Below, one piece after another: positions 8,640 to 17,627 of a DNA stretch of 64,000 bases. The stretch lies in the NCBI RefSeq assembly GCF_030127145.1, contig NZ_CP126158.1, forward strand, positions 2,294,001 through 2,358,000, read 5' to 3'. The stretch's first letter is position 1; each line of letters starts with the position of its first letter. Both the position numbers and the translations under genes were made by a program. This DNA is from Halobaculum halobium. GTDB lineage: Archaea; Halobacteriota; Halobacteria; Halobacteriales; Haloferacaceae. The notes under the pieces were generated by a model that saw only the letters and a program-made list of their open reading frames with translations, made no database searches and was not told where the DNA came from.

Positions 8640-9311
8640 ATGGACTACGACGCCGTCGTATTCGACATGGACGGGGTGTTGGTGGAACGTTCGCCGTCGT
8701 GGGTGTTCGACGACGCAGCCGGTCGGGCGCTCGCTGAGGCCGGGATCGACGACCCGACCGACGAGGAGTTCCGAACCGTCCGCGTCCTCCGGAGCGACCT
8801 CGAGGAAGCGATGGCTCACTTCGAGTCGACCCACGATGTCGGCTTCGACCGCCTCTGGCGCCGCCGAAACGAACTCGTCACCGAGAACCAGGTGACCGCT
8901 ATGGTCGAGGGGGAGAAGGGACTCTACGACGACGTCGATGCCGCGCTCGAACTTCCGTGCGCCAGCGGCATCGTGAGTAACAACCAACACGCGGCCGTCG
9001 AACGCGTCCTCGACCGGTTCGGCCTCGGTGACCGCTTCGACACCTACTACGGCCTCGGCCCGGGCCTCGAGGACGTCGGCGCCGAGAAGCCGGGGACGCG
9101 GTACATGGATCGGGCGCTCGCCGATCTGGCGCCCGAGCGGGCGGTGTACGTGGGCGACCGGCCTTCAGACGTGGCCGCAGCACACAACGCCGGTATCGAC
9201 GCTGCGTTCGTCCGTCGGGAGTTCAACGCCGACGACGAACTGGACCCGGCGCCGACGTTCGACGTCGGATCGCTACGCGAACTGCGCGAGACGCTCGTCT
9301 CTGCGAAATAG
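8640..9311 (+). CDS. HAD-superfamily phosphatase (phosphoglycolate-phosphatase-like)
   Basis: A 223-residue HAD hydrolase of cap subfamily I. Motif I is VVFDMDGVLVE (nucleophile Asp at about residue 9, acid/base Asp two residues later), motif II is the Ser of GIVSNNQ, motif III the Lys of GAEKPGTRYM and motif IV YVGDRPSDVAAA. It should hydrolyse a small phosphate ester; the substrate cannot be read from sequence. The ATG at 8640 follows a non-coding gap and gives a standard HAD N-terminus. Its stop is 18 bp before the end of the convergent tRNA-Ala gene. Confidence 0.85.
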   Translation: MDYDAVVFDMDGVLVERSPSWVFDDAAGRALAEAGIDDPTDEEFRTVRVLRSDLEEAMAHFESTHDVGFDRLWRRRNELVTENQVTAMVEGEKGLYDDVDAALELPCASGIVSNNQHAAVERVLDRFGLGDRFDTYYGLGPGLEDVGAEKPGTRYMDRALADLAPERAVYVGDRPSDVAAAHNAGIDAAFVRREFNADDELDPAPTFDVGSLRELRETLVSAK

Positions 9312-9329
9312 GGTCGGGAAACTCGGAAG

Positions 9330-9401
9330 TGGACTCGCTGGGATTTGAACCCAGGGCCTCTTCCTTGCGAAGGAAGCGATCTACCACTGATCTACGAGCC
9401 C
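9330..9401 (-). tRNA. tRNA-Ala (anticodon CGC)
   Basis: A 72-nt cloverleaf on the minus strand. The acceptor stem is GGGCTCG/CGAGTCC and contains the G3:U70 wobble pair, the classical alanine identity element. The anticodon arm is CTTCC-TTCGCAA-GGAAG, giving anticodon CGC, and the T arm is CTGGG-TTCAAAT-CCCAG. The discriminator base is A; no CCA is encoded, as usual in haloarchaea. No intron is visible. Confidence 0.97.
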
Positions 9402-9464
9402 GCATCTGAACGAACCCCGGGATCGCACTTGAGGGTTCCGTTTCGACCCGCCCCCGTGCGTTCT

Positions 9465-10079
9465 TCACACCCGAAGTAGCCGCGCGCGGCCGGCCAGCAG
9501 TCCCGTAGCCAGCCCGACGACGTGGGCGATCAGCGCGCTCCCCGGGCCGCTGAACGCGACCGCGACGAGCAGCGCGAGAACGGCGACGAGGAGGGTCACC
9601 GCGCGCGGCGGGACGTTTACCCGCTTGGCCACCCGCCCGAGCGCGTCGGCGGCGGGGTTGGCGGCGACGACGTAGCCCGTGAGCGCGAACGCGGCGCCGC
9701 TACTCCCCACGACGCCAACGCTGGCGGGGACAAGCAGGCCGCCGAGCCACACCTGCGCGAGGCCGGCGATCGCGCCCGTCGCGAGCACGAACGCGTGAAA
9801 CCGCGGACGTGTCGTGCCCGCGGCGACCGGCAATCCGGCCACGAGCACCACGACGGCATTCACCAGGAGATGCCCGATCCCGACGTGAGCGTACACGCTC
9901 GTCACCAGCGTCCACGGGTGGACGAGCGGCGGGGCCGACAGTACGAACAAGAACCGCGCCATCGGTCGCGCGAACAGGTCGACGAGCCAGAACGCCGCGG
10001 AGACGGCGGCCATGAGCCCGAGGGTATCGATGACGGGGCGGAGCGGGCGGGATCGACCCCAAGCCGCGAGCGCGCGCAT
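9465..10079 (-). CDS. Rhomboid-family intramembrane serine protease
   Basis: A 204-residue membrane protein with about six hydrophobic helices. Rhomboid marks are YAHVGIGHLLVNA (loop/TM2 His-Asn element) at about residues 63-75, the nucleophile Ser within GSSGAAFAL at about residues 126-134, and the second catalytic residue His in the last helix (LIAHVVGLATGLLAGR). These define a Ser-His dyad cleaving transmembrane substrates. The short N-terminus (MRALAAWGRSRPLRPV) is basic. It ends 63 bp from the start of the tRNA-Ala gene on the same strand and lies downstream of the rps10 terminator, so it is probably transcribed on its own. Confidence 0.85.
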   Translation of the reverse strand: MRALAAWGRSRPLRPVIDTLGLMAAVSAAFWLVDLFARPMARFLFVLSAPPLVHPWTLVTSVYAHVGIGHLLVNAVVVLVAGLPVAAGTTRPRFHAFVLATGAIAGLAQVWLGGLLVPASVGVVGSSGAAFALTGYVVAANPAADALGRVAKRVNVPPRAVTLLVAVLALLVAVAFSGPGSALIAHVVGLATGLLAGRARLLRV

Positions 10080-10128
10080 ACCGTCGAGTACGCTGCGAGG
10101 CGCAAAACGGTGCCGCCGCTGGCGGGCG

Positions 10129-10172
10129 AAAAAACGGAGAGAACGGTGTCAGTCGTCGGACCGTGTGGTCCG
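10129..10172 (-). terminator. Hairpin plus T-run downstream of rps10
   Basis: On the minus strand, 12 bp after the rps10 stop codon, CGGACC-ACAC-GGTCCG (10157-10172) forms a perfect 6-bp stem. About 20 nt further on is a run of six T (10129-10134). T-rich tracts terminate archaeal transcription; this one probably ends the tuf-rps10 transcript and separates it from the rhomboid gene. Confidence 0.6.
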
Positions 10173-10184
10173 GTGCGCCTCAGG

Positions 10185-10499
10185 TCAGTCCTCGAGGACG
10201 ATCTCGATGGAGACGTCGTTCGGGACCTGAATCCGCATGAGCTGTCGGAGCGCGCGTTCGTCGGCGTCGATGTCGATCAGCCGCTTGTGGACGCGCATCT
10301 CCCAGTGCTCCCAGGTCGCGGTCCCCTCGCCGTCGGGGGATTTACGCGACGGGACTTCCAGCGTCTTCGTGGGGAGCGGGATGGGACCCGACAGCGCCAC
10401 GCCGGTTTTGTCCGCGATCTCGCGGACGTCGTCGCAGATGTCGTCCAGGTCGTCGGGGCTCGTGCCCGCGAGTCGGACGCGCGCTTGCTGTCCGGGCAT
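10185..10499 (-). CDS. rps10: 30S ribosomal protein S10
   Basis: A 104-residue archaeal uS10. The core motifs are [45 protein letters not shown] and [15 protein letters not shown]. It sits in the head of the small subunit; bacterial homologues also act as NusE in antitermination. The ATG at 10499 directly abuts the stop codon of tuf (no intergenic base), so it is translated from the EF-1alpha mRNA, the conserved archaeal tuf-rps10 pairing. Confidence 0.97.
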   Translation of the reverse strand: MPGQQARVRLAGTSPDDLDDICDDVREIADKTGVALSGPIPLPTKTLEVPSRKSPDGEGTATWEHWEMRVHKRLIDIDADERALRQLMRIQVPNDVSIEIVLED

Positions 10500-11765
10500 T
10501 TACCGCTCGTTGACGGAGAGCACCTTGCCCGCCGCGATGGTCTGACCCATGTCGCGGATGGCGAAGGAGCCCAGCTCCGGAATCTCGCTGGACGGCTCGA
10601 TGCTGAGGGGCTTCTGCGGGCGCACCGTCACGATGGCCGCGTCGCCGGACTTGATGAAGTCCGGGTTCTCCTCGGCGACCTCGCCCGAGGACGGGTCGAG
10701 CTTCTGGTCGAGCGATTCGACCGTACACGCGACCTGCGCCGTGTGGGCGTGGAAGACGGGAGTGTAGCCGGCCGTGATGACCGACGGGTGCTGCATGACG
10801 ACGACCTGCGCCTGGAAGGTCTCGGCGACCGTCGGCGGGTCGTCCGCGGGACCGCAGACGTCGCCGCGGCGGATGTCGTCCTTGCCGACGCCGCGGACGT
10901 TGAAGCCGACGTTGTCGCCGGGGCCCGCGTAGTCGACCTCCTCGTGGTGCATCTCGACCGTCTTCACCTCGCCGCCCACGTCGGACGGCTGGAAGGAGAC
11001 GTTGTCGCCGGGAGTCATCTCGCCGGTCTCGATCCGTCCGACGGGGACGGTCCCGATACCCGAGATGGTGTAGACGTCCTGGATGGGCAGACGCAGCGGC
11101 GCGTCCGTCGGCGGCTCCGACTCCGGCAGGTTGTTGAGGGCCTCCAGGAGGATGTCGCCGTCGTACCACGGCGTGTTGTCCGAGCGCTCGGCGATGTTGT
11201 CGCCCTCGAACGCCGAGATCGGGATGAAGCTCGCGTCCTCGGTGCCGAAGCGGACCTGCTTGAGCAGCTCCTCGACCTCGGAGACGACCTCCTTGTAGGA
11301 GTCCTCCGAGTAGTCGACGAGGTCCATCTTGTTGATCCCGATGATCAGCTCGTTGATACCCAGCGTGCGCGCCAGGAAGACGTGCTCGCGGGTCTGGGGC
11401 GCGACGCCGTCGTCGGCCGCGACGACGAGCACCGCGTTGTCGGCCTGCGAGGCGCCCGTGATCATGTTCTTCACGAAGTCACGGTGGCCCGGGCAGTCGA
11501 CGATGGTGAAGTAGTACTTGTCGGTGTCGAACTCCTGGTGGGCGATGTCGATCGTGACACCGCGCTCTCGCTCCTCGGCCAGGTTGTCCATGACGTAGGC
11601 GAACTCGAAGCCGCCCTTGCCCTTCTCCTCGGCCTCCTCTCGGTGCTGTTCGATCACGTGCTCGGGGACGCTCCCGGTCTCGAAGAGGAGCCGCCCGACG
11701 AGCGTGGACTTCCCGTGGTCGACGTGGCCGATGATGGCCAAGTTCTGGTGGGGTTTGTCGCTCAT
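10500..11765 (-). CDS. tuf: Translation elongation factor EF-1alpha (EF-Tu)
   Basis: A 421-residue GTPase delivering aminoacyl-tRNA to the ribosome. G1 is GHVDHGKST at about residue 14, switch II/G3 is DCPGHRDF, G4 is NKMD, and the beta-barrel domains 2 and 3 follow ([28 protein letters not shown]). The start is the ATG at 11765 ([10 protein letters not shown]); the upstream frame (Arg/Gly/Ser-rich) is not family-like. A TTTTAGGG element at about 11815-11822 is a plausible TATA box, leaving a short 5' UTR. Cotranscribed with rps10. Confidence 0.97.
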   Translation of the reverse strand: MSDKPHQNLAIIGHVDHGKSTLVGRLLFETGSVPEHVIEQHREEAEEKGKGGFEFAYVMDNLAEERERGVTIDIAHQEFDTDKYYFTIVDCPGHRDFVKNMITGASQADNAVLVVAADDGVAPQTREHVFLARTLGINELIIGINKMDLVDYSEDSYKEVVSEVEELLKQVRFGTEDASFIPISAFEGDNIAERSDNTPWYDGDILLEALNNLPESEPPTDAPLRLPIQDVYTISGIGTVPVGRIETGEMTPGDNVSFQPSDVGGEVKTVEMHHEEVDYAGPGDNVGFNVRGVGKDDIRRGDVCGPADDPPTVAETFQAQVVVMQHPSVITAGYTPVFHAHTAQVACTVESLDQKLDPSSGEVAEENPDFIKSGDAAIVTVRPQKPLSIEPSSEIPELGSFAIRDMGQTIAAGKVLSVNER

Positions 11766-11886
11766 TGTTGAATCAAGCGCTGAGGCGCTCTGTAAGGACG
11801 TGTAACGTCCGAACGCCCTAAAACCATTTCGATACGTCAGGCAGCCCACCCCGTCGCCTTCCTGCGATTTGGTCGTGCGTACCCCT

Positions 11887-11909
11887 CCCGTGTGTGGTGG
11901 TTACACGGG
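11887..11909. repeat. Inverted repeat in the hom-tuf intergenic region
   Basis: CCCGTGT (11887-11893) and ACACGGG (11903-11909) form a perfect 7-bp inverted repeat with a 9-nt spacer. It lies about 105 bp after the hom stop and about 120 bp before the tuf start. It could end the ACT-hom transcript or bind a regulator; no T-run follows immediately. Confidence 0.4.
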
Positions 11910-12014
11910 TCGTCTCGGATCGACGCGGCTCCCCGAGCGAGGGGTTCGATCCAGCTAACGAGGACCGAGAATATCCACCCAGACCGATCGGACGGCGGTT
12001 GTCGACGGAGCTGG

Positions 12015-12989
12015 CTACTCCAGCCGGGCCACGTCGGCAAGCACGGCGCTCGCTGTCTCCTCGCCGCCGGCCCCGCGGCCGGAGATGGCGAGCCCGCCCG
12101 CGTACTCGTGGTCGATCTCGACGATGTTGCGCGTGCCGGTCACCGACAGCGTCCCGTTCTCGGGCACCAGCCGGGGACCGACGCTGACGCCGTCCCGGGT
12201 CGCCTCGCCGACGAGCCGGACCGTCCGACCGTCCTCGGCCGCGAGTTCCAGTGCGCTTCCGGGGATGTCGCGGATGCCCTCCACGTCCGCGTCCGCGAGC
12301 GTCACCGCGGCGTCGCGAAGCTCCTCGAGGGAGTCGCAGTCGGCCTCCCGGAGCACGTTCGCGAGGATGACGCACTTCAGCGCGGCGTCCGTTCCCTCCA
12401 CGTCGAAAGACGGGTCCGCCTCCGCGACGCCCAGGTCTTGGGCCTCAGCGAGCACGTGGTCGTAGTCGAGCCCCTCTGCGGCCATCCGCGAGAGCACGAA
12501 GTTCGCCGTGCCGTTGAGCACGCCGCGGACCGCCGAGACGTGTTGTGCGCCCAGATCGGCGACGGTCGCACACACCGGAATGGCGCCGCCGACGGTCGCC
12601 TCGAAGTACACCTCGCCCGCGGAGTCGGCCTCCAGCGCGCGCACCTCGGCGTATCGCTCGGCGACCGGTCCCTTGTTTGCGAGGACGACGTGTCTGTCAC
12701 GCTCCAGCGCGGTGCGCACGTGGGAGAACCCGGGTTCGGCGTCGCCGAGCGTCGTAGGCGTCGCCTCTACGAGCACGTCGTACTCGGCTGCAAGCGCATC
12801 GCCGGGTGAATCGCCGCCGAGCGCCTCGCCGGCGTCCTTGCGGGCGAGCGCGGCGTCGACGTCGACACCGTCCGGATCGACGACCGCCGCCGAGGAGTCG
12901 GCCAGTGCCGTCACCTCGTGGCCGTACTCGGGAGCTAACTCCGCGACCGCGCGGCCGACCGCGCCGGCGCCGAGGACGCCGAGCTTCAT
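12015..12989 (-). CDS. hom: Homoserine dehydrogenase
   Basis: A 324-residue NAD(P)-dependent enzyme reducing aspartate semialdehyde to homoserine for threonine and methionine synthesis. It begins MKLGVLGAGAVGRAVAELAP, the Rossmann GxGxxG. The catalytic domain shows HVVLANKGPVAE, FEATVGGAIPV and GVLNGTANFVLSRM, and AEADPSFDVEGTDAALK contains the conserved Asp/Lys catalytic region. There is no fused C-terminal ACT domain, but the adjacent upstream gene encodes two ACT domains and overlaps this start by 4 bp, so allosteric control has probably been split off as a separate subunit (inference). Confidence 0.92.
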   Translation of the reverse strand: MKLGVLGAGAVGRAVAELAPEYGHEVTALADSSAAVVDPDGVDVDAALARKDAGEALGGDSPGDALAAEYDVLVEATPTTLGDAEPGFSHVRTALERDRHVVLANKGPVAERYAEVRALEADSAGEVYFEATVGGAIPVCATVADLGAQHVSAVRGVLNGTANFVLSRMAAEGLDYDHVLAEAQDLGVAEADPSFDVEGTDAALKCVILANVLREADCDSLEELRDAAVTLADADVEGIRDIPGSALELAAEDGRTVRLVGEATRDGVSVGPRLVPENGTLSVTGTRNIVEIDHEYAGGLAISGRGAGGEETASAVLADVARLE

Positions 12990-13585
12990 CGGTGACCCTC
13001 CAACGGCGCGATGACGTTGATATCCTTCTCGTCGGCGACCTCGCGGACCGTCTCGACGACGCTCGCGGTCTCGCCGGCGTGCGCTCGCAGGCGGAGTCGG
13101 GCGCTCGAGTGCGCCGCGGACCCGGCGCCGGCCGGCGCCGACAGGTCGATGTCGGCCACGGACGCCCCGGAGCGGTCTTGGATGCGCTTGAGCGTGTCTG
13201 AAAGGTCCGTATCCACGAGGTGGCCGACGAGGACGACGGTCACCTCGTCGCCGTACTCCTCGGCGTCGGCCTGAATGACGTTGACGCCACGCTCGCGTAG
13301 GTCTTCGAGGAGCCCCTCGAAGCGGTCGGGCGGACACTCGATGTCGACCTCGACCGGGATGCGTCCCCGCGGCGTGAGGCTGCCGCGCTCGTGGAAGATC
13401 GACAGCAGGTTCGCGCCGTTGTCCGCGATGGGTTTGAGCGCCGCCAGTAACTGACCGGGCTCGTCGACCAGTTCGAGTCTGATCGTATGCGCCTGCAACT
13501 CGGTCTCGTGACCGCCGTCCGTCTCCGCCCCTTCCTCGGACGCCGCCGGCTGCTCGCCGGGGGCGGGCGTCGACTCCGAGGGCAT
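12986..13585 (-). CDS. Double-ACT-domain amino-acid-binding protein
   Basis: A 199-residue protein. After an acidic leader of about 30 residues come two ACT domains: IRLELVDEPGQLLAALKPIADNG at about 34-56 (domain 1, ending RGVNVIQADAEEYGDE) and the second from TVVLVGHLVDTDLSDTLKRI at about 116, ending EKDINVIAPLEGHR. ACT domains bind amino acids and regulate partner enzymes. Coupled (ATGA overlap) to hom, it is the likely threonine-sensing regulatory subunit of homoserine dehydrogenase. The ATG at 13585 immediately follows an in-frame TAG that closes a 57-codon upstream ORF starting at 13759. Confidence 0.85.
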   Translation of the reverse strand: MPSESTPAPGEQPAASEEGAETDGGHETELQAHTIRLELVDEPGQLLAALKPIADNGANLLSIFHERGSLTPRGRIPVEVDIECPPDRFEGLLEDLRERGVNVIQADAEEYGDEVTVVLVGHLVDTDLSDTLKRIQDRSGASVADIDLSAPAGAGSAAHSSARLRLRAHAGETASVVETVREVADEKDINVIAPLEGHR

Positions 13586-13588
13586 CTA

Positions 13589-13991
13589 CCGGGCCCTCCG
13601 TCCGCTCGCGTGCGTCCCCGCCGGTCCCGCGTCGGCGACCGCCGCCGTCCGTGTCCCGTCGGGGGGTGTGACACCGGACCCAATAATTGTGATCGGCGTG
13701 CGGGGCTGATTGACTCGTTCGCAGCCGTCGCGCCGACCGTGGGTCGTGCCACTTGGCATATGTGCCCTGTGTAGACGGGGAGGTGATAAGCCTTCCACCG
13801 TGGCGATGCTTGCCAGTGTGTGAACGATCCTGTGAAATACCCGATGGTCTCTCGGCGGATCGGGGGCCGCGTCGACAGTTTCTCGGTCGCGTCGCAGGGT
13901 CGTCAGCCGCCGGTCGGCGCCGCCGCTGGGGCGCACGCGACGAGAGAGAAAGACGGAATCCGAGACCGACCGCGGCGCTCGGAGCGCTACC
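13589..13991. other. Intergenic region between the ACT-hom operon and fusA
   Basis: About 400 bp. On the minus strand an AT-rich CTTATCA element (around 13785-13792) is about 25-30 bp from an ATG at 13759, which opens a 57-codon ORF in the same frame as the ACT gene and separated from it only by a TAG. A second AT-rich site (CAATTATTGGG, around 13680-13690) is closer to the ACT gene. The fusA terminator hairpin occupies the far end. I see no convincing full gene; plus-strand ORFs here are Arg-rich shadows. Confidence 0.5.
13941..13983 (-). terminator. Hairpin and pyrimidine tract downstream of fusA
   Basis: Just after the fusA stop, TCCGAG (minus strand, 13978-13983) pairs with CTCGGA (13959-13964) to make a 6-bp stem with a GC-rich 13-nt loop. 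It is followed by the pyrimidine-rich TTCCGTCTTTCTCTCTCG. This arrangement is a plausible transcription terminator for EF-2. Confidence 0.5.
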
Positions 13992-16184
13992 TCAGATGTA
14001 GTCGATCGACTGCGGCAGCTCGAGCTTCATGCCCTTCCGCTCGCGGATCTCCATGATCTTCTCGCGCTGGAGGTTGTCCACGAGCACGCGGAAGCCCGCG
14101 TTCTCCGTGTTCCAGGAGGCGCGGCCCTCGGTGGCCGAGCGGATGTCGCTGGAGAAGCCGATCATCTCCTCGACGGGCGCGATGCCCTCGATGACCATGA
14201 GGTCGCCCTCCTGGTACATGTCGTCGACGCGGCCGCGGCGGCCCTGGATCTCGCCGGAGGCGTCGCCCATGTGCTCGCTGGGCACGTCGATGCGGACGTC
14301 CTGGATCGGCTCCAGGAGGCGAACCTCGCCGTCGATGAGCGAGCGGTGGACGGCGTCGCGGACGGCGGGGATGACCTGCGCCGGACCGCGGTGGATGGTG
14401 TCCTCGTGCAGGCGAGCGTCGTGCAGGCGCAGCAGCGATCCCTGCACGGGCTCGGCCGCGAGGGGCCCGTCGTTGAGCGCCTCTTCGAGGCCCTCGATGA
14501 CCAGTTCCATCGTCTCGTTGAGGTGCTGAATCCCCTTCGTGTCGTCGATGAGGACGTTCGTCCCGTGGATGTGCTCCACGTTCTGAGACGTGTCCTTGTC
14601 CATGCCGGCGTCCTGCAGCGCCTCGCGGCGCTCCAGTTCGGGCATGCTCATCGAGGCTTCGCCCAGCTGGATCGTCTCGACGATGTCCTCGCTGAGGGGC
14701 TCGATGGTGATGTAGAACTTGTTGTGCCGGTTCGGCGAGACGCCCTCGACCTCCCGCGACGCCTCCTGGGGCTGCTCGCGGTAGACGACGATCGGCTCAC
14801 CGGTCTGCACCGGGATGCCCTGGTTCTTCTGGATGCGCTGGGTGATGACCTCGAGGTGGAGCTCGCCCTGCCCGGAGATGAGGTGCTCGCCGGTGTCCTC
14901 GTTAATCTCCACGCGGATGGTCGGGTCCTCCTTGGCGACCTGCTGGAGCGTCTTGATGAGCTTCGGCAGGTCGTCCATCGACTTCGCCTCGACGGACTTC
15001 GTGATGACCGGCTCGGAGATGTGCTCGATCGACTCGAACGGCGTCATCTCCTTGTCGGAGACCGTGGAGCCCGCGATAGCGTCCTTCAGGCCGGTGACGG
15101 CCGCGATGTTCCCGGCGGGGACCCCGCGGTCGAGCTCTTCGCGCTCGCCGCCCATGTAGATGCCCACCGACTGGACGCGGTTCTTGCCCGCGGTGCCGGA
15201 GACGTACAGCTCCTGGCCCTTCTCGAGCGTGCCGGAGAAGACGCGACCCGTCACGATCTCACCGGCGTGGGGGTCCATCCCGATGTCGGTCGCCATGAAG
15301 ACGATGTCGCCCTCGCGGTTGACCGTCCGCATGTCCTCGGCGATCTCGGACTGGTCGTCGCCGCGCCAGATACGCGGGATACGGAACGGCTGCGCCTTGA
15401 GGGGGTTCGGGAAGTGCTCGGCGACCATGTCGAGCACGACGTTCGACAGCGGCGTGCGCTCGTGGAGCTCCTGCCGCTTGTGATCCTGCTCCAGCTCGAT
15501 GATGTCGGCGAACGACATGCCGGTGCGCTGCATCGACGGGAGCGAGACGCCCCACTTGTACAGCGCCGAGCCGAACCCGACGGTGCCCTCCTCGACGGAG
15601 ACCGTCCAGTCCTCGGTGATGTCGTCCATCTCCTCGGTCATCCCGCGGATGAGTTCGTTGACGTCGCCGATGACGTCTTGGAGGCGCTGTTGCATCTCCT
15701 CGGGCCCCTCCTGGAGCTCGGAGATGAGGCGGTCGACCTTGTTGATGAACAGCGCCGGCTTGACGCCCTCGCGGAGCGCCTGCCGAACGACCGTCTCCGT
15801 CTGGGGCATCGCGCCCTCGACGGCGTCAACGACGACGAGCGCGCCGTCGACGGCGCGCATCGCGCGGGTCACGTCGCCGCCGAAGTCGACGTGGCCGGGC
15901 GTGTCGATGAGGTTGATGAGGTGGTTCTCCTCCTCGTACTCGTGGGTCATCGAAACGTTCGCCGCGTCGATGGTGATACCGCGCTCTTGCTCGTCCTCCT
16001 CGGTGTCCATCACGAGCTGCGTCGCCTCGTCCGCGTCGGCGATCATGCCCGCGCCGGCGAGCAGGTTGTCCGTCAGTGTCGTCTTCCCGTGGTCGACGTG
16101 AGCAGCGATGGCGATGTTCCGGATCTGCTCCGGCTCATCCATCAGTTCCTCACATTCCTGTACGATTTTCTTTCGTCGGCCCAT
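13992..16184 (-). CDS. fusA: Translation elongation factor EF-2
   Basis: A 730-residue archaeal EF-2, the ribosomal translocase. G1 is [14 protein letters not shown] at about residue 27, switch I ends [13 protein letters not shown]3 is [27 protein letters not shown] (read in parts) and G4 is NKVDRL. The diphthamide region near the C-terminus reads [13 protein letters not shown], where the His before Arg-Gly is the modified residue. In the classical archaeal str cluster fusA follows rps7 directly; here about 4.2 kb with several genes on the other strand lies between them, so fusA needs its own promoter (CTTTTGA box near 16210). Confidence 0.97.
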   Translation of the reverse strand: MGRRKKIVQECEELMDEPEQIRNIAIAAHVDHGKTTLTDNLLAGAGMIADADEATQLVMDTEEDEQERGITIDAANVSMTHEYEEENHLINLIDTPGHVDFGGDVTRAMRAVDGALVVVDAVEGAMPQTETVVRQALREGVKPALFINKVDRLISELQEGPEEMQQRLQDVIGDVNELIRGMTEEMDDITEDWTVSVEEGTVGFGSALYKWGVSLPSMQRTGMSFADIIELEQDHKRQELHERTPLSNVVLDMVAEHFPNPLKAQPFRIPRIWRGDDQSEIAEDMRTVNREGDIVFMATDIGMDPHAGEIVTGRVFSGTLEKGQELYVSGTAGKNRVQSVGIYMGGEREELDRGVPAGNIAAVTGLKDAIAGSTVSDKEMTPFESIEHISEPVITKSVEAKSMDDLPKLIKTLQQVAKEDPTIRVEINEDTGEHLISGQGELHLEVITQRIQKNQGIPVQTGEPIVVYREQPQEASREVEGVSPNRHNKFYITIEPLSEDIVETIQLGEASMSMPELERREALQDAGMDKDTSQNVEHIHGTNVLIDDTKGIQHLNETMELVIEGLEEALNDGPLAAEPVQGSLLRLHDARLHEDTIHRGPAQVIPAVRDAVHRSLIDGEVRLLEPIQDVRIDVPSEHMGDASGEIQGRRGRVDDMYQEGDLMVIEGIAPVEEMIGFSSDIRSATEGRASWNTENAGFRVLVDNLQREKIMEIRERKGMKLELPQSIDYI

Positions 16185-16186
16185 TA

Positions 16187-16209
16187 CCGACCGGTATTCT
16201 CCGACCGGT
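16187..16209 (-). promoter_or_regulatory. Tandem 9-bp repeats in the fusA core promoter
   Basis: Immediately upstream of the fusA ATG (16184), ACCGGTCGG occurs twice in the same orientation, 14 bp apart (16187-16195 and 16201-16209). The upstream copy abuts a CTTTTGA TATA-like box about 27-30 bp from the start codon, so transcription is probably leaderless. The repeats fall in the initiation window and could be an operator or chance. Confidence 0.4.
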
Positions 16210-16358
16210 CAAAAGGGTAGTGCTTTGCCGGCGTCGAAACTGCCGAATCCCCCCGTCACACCGCGTGGTACGCCGTCTCGTGGACCGGTCGATCGCCGTC
16301 GCACTCCGTTCCGATCGGCACAAGAGTCAACTCGATCCAGATCGTGCCAACAGTACAC

Positions 16359-17123
16359 ATGGACATTCGCGTCCGCGGCGCCGTCCCGCCCGATCCGTTT
16401 CTCGGGGCGGCGGCGCTCTTTGAGACCGAACGTGACCTGGGCCTCCCGGTGGAGGTTCGGGTCCGCAACAACCCCGAGGAGCGGACGTGGGCGGGCCACT
16501 ACGACGACCGCCACGTGCTCAACATCTCCCGGAAGGCCGCGACCTCGGCGATGGCGCGCGAACTCGCCTTACACGAACTGTCGCACATGGCTCGCTACGA
16601 GGAGCCGCACCCGTCGCACCACCAGTCGACCGACGAGGCGCTGTTTCTCGCGCTCTCTGGCGCCTCCGTGGAGCGACGGAAGATCCAGCACTGCTACCAG
16701 ATCGCGAACCACATGAAGGACGTGTACGCAGACGACATCACCCTCTCAGTCGGCCCCGGCGAGAAGCTCGTCACGTTCTTCGAGTCCCAGTTGGCTGCGG
16801 CCGTCGCCGACCGACCCCGCGACCACCCGCACCCCGATTCCCGACGGCTGACGCCCGGCTCCGACCCCGATATCACCGCCGTCAACGCCGCGTTCGCGCT
16901 CGCGATGTGCGAGCGCCACGGCCTCGTCGACGACGACCACCGCCTGTACGACCTGGCGCACGCGGCGGCCGACGACGCGCCGGAGGTCGACGTCCAGGGG
17001 TTCACGCGGCTGTTCCGATCGCTGGCGGCCGACCCGTCGAAGTCGGAGTACCGCAAGGCGCTGGTCGACGCCGCCCGGCTGTACGCGGTCGACGCCGGCG
17101 GCGGCCCTGTCGCCGCGGATTAA
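16359..17123 (+). CDS. DUF5781-like protein with HExxH zinc-protease motif
   Basis: A 254-residue soluble archaeal protein starting MDIRVRGAVPPDPFLGAAAL. It contains LALHELSHMARYEEPHPSHH at about residues 72-91, i.e. an HExxH zinc-binding signature in a helix, followed by a candidate downstream acidic ligand in TDEALFLALSG. The second half is helical and Ala/Asp-rich (NAAFALAMCERHGLVDDDHR). This suggests a small cytosolic metallopeptidase; DUF5781 is my tentative family name. The ATG at 16359 gives a conserved-looking start; a GTG at 16344 is an alternative. It faces fusA head to head. Confidence 0.7.
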   Translation: MDIRVRGAVPPDPFLGAAALFETERDLGLPVEVRVRNNPEERTWAGHYDDRHVLNISRKAATSAMARELALHELSHMARYEEPHPSHHQSTDEALFLALSGASVERRKIQHCYQIANHMKDVYADDITLSVGPGEKLVTFFESQLAAAVADRPRDHPHPDSRRLTPGSDPDITAVNAAFALAMCERHGLVDDDHRLYDLAHAAADDAPEVDVQGFTRLFRSLAADPSKSEYRKALVDAARLYAVDAGGGPVAAD

Positions 17124-17627
17124 CCGCGGAGCGATCGGCGGGGGTGACCGCCCGCTGTCGGACGTCGATCGACTCGAACCACTGGTGCCGCCGGTCCCGA
17201 CCTCGGCAGCTCACGACGGCGCGTTCGCCGGCTTCCGGCGCGTATTCGCGGTCACCGCGGTCGTTGGGGCCGTCGCGACCTCATGGGCTTGCTCCCGCGG
17301 TTCACGCGAAAGTTGGGGCGTCGGCGCGGGCACCGTCTGCCTGACCGTCCGTGCGCTCGGTTGCTCCTCGTCGTGGGGGTGTTCGCGCGCGACGCCCGCG
17401 CCGACGTCGTTCCGCTCTTCCTGATTACCAGACCGATCCTCGCACCGGCGTGGATCGACCAGTTCCTGGCGTTCGTGACGAGCGGCAGGATCGCTGACTG
17501 GAGCCCGAGCGAGCGGCGGGGACCGGATGGCTCGCGAGCCGGACGGGCGCGACCCATCGCCCGTGGGCCCCAGTGGTTCCGCCTTCGTATTTGAAGCCTC
17601 GCCCGGACCGTCGCCGAGGCGACGGTC
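17124..17627. other. About 500 bp without a confident gene
   Basis: No frame shows a convincing protein. The best candidate is a plus-strand ORF at 17283-17594 with one hydrophobic stretch (LLLVVGVFA) and DVVPLFLITRPILAP, flanked by Arg-rich sequence. It could be a remnant of a small membrane protein with further frame errors, or chance. No RNA gene or repeat was recognised. Confidence 0.35.

Noticed and set aside
13753-14001. Plus-strand ORF of 82 codons between hom/ACT and fusA
   Set aside because: Arg/Gly/Pro-rich, no recognisable domain; overlaps terminator and promoter elements.
14271-16220. A 649-codon open frame opposite fusA
   Set aside because: Same effect: antisense of EF-2 with low-complexity composition.
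17185-17594. Two overlapping plus-strand ORFs downstream of DUF5781
   Set aside because: Only a weak hydrophobic stretch; composition otherwise like non-coding shadow. Kept as an uncertain intergenic note rather than a gene.
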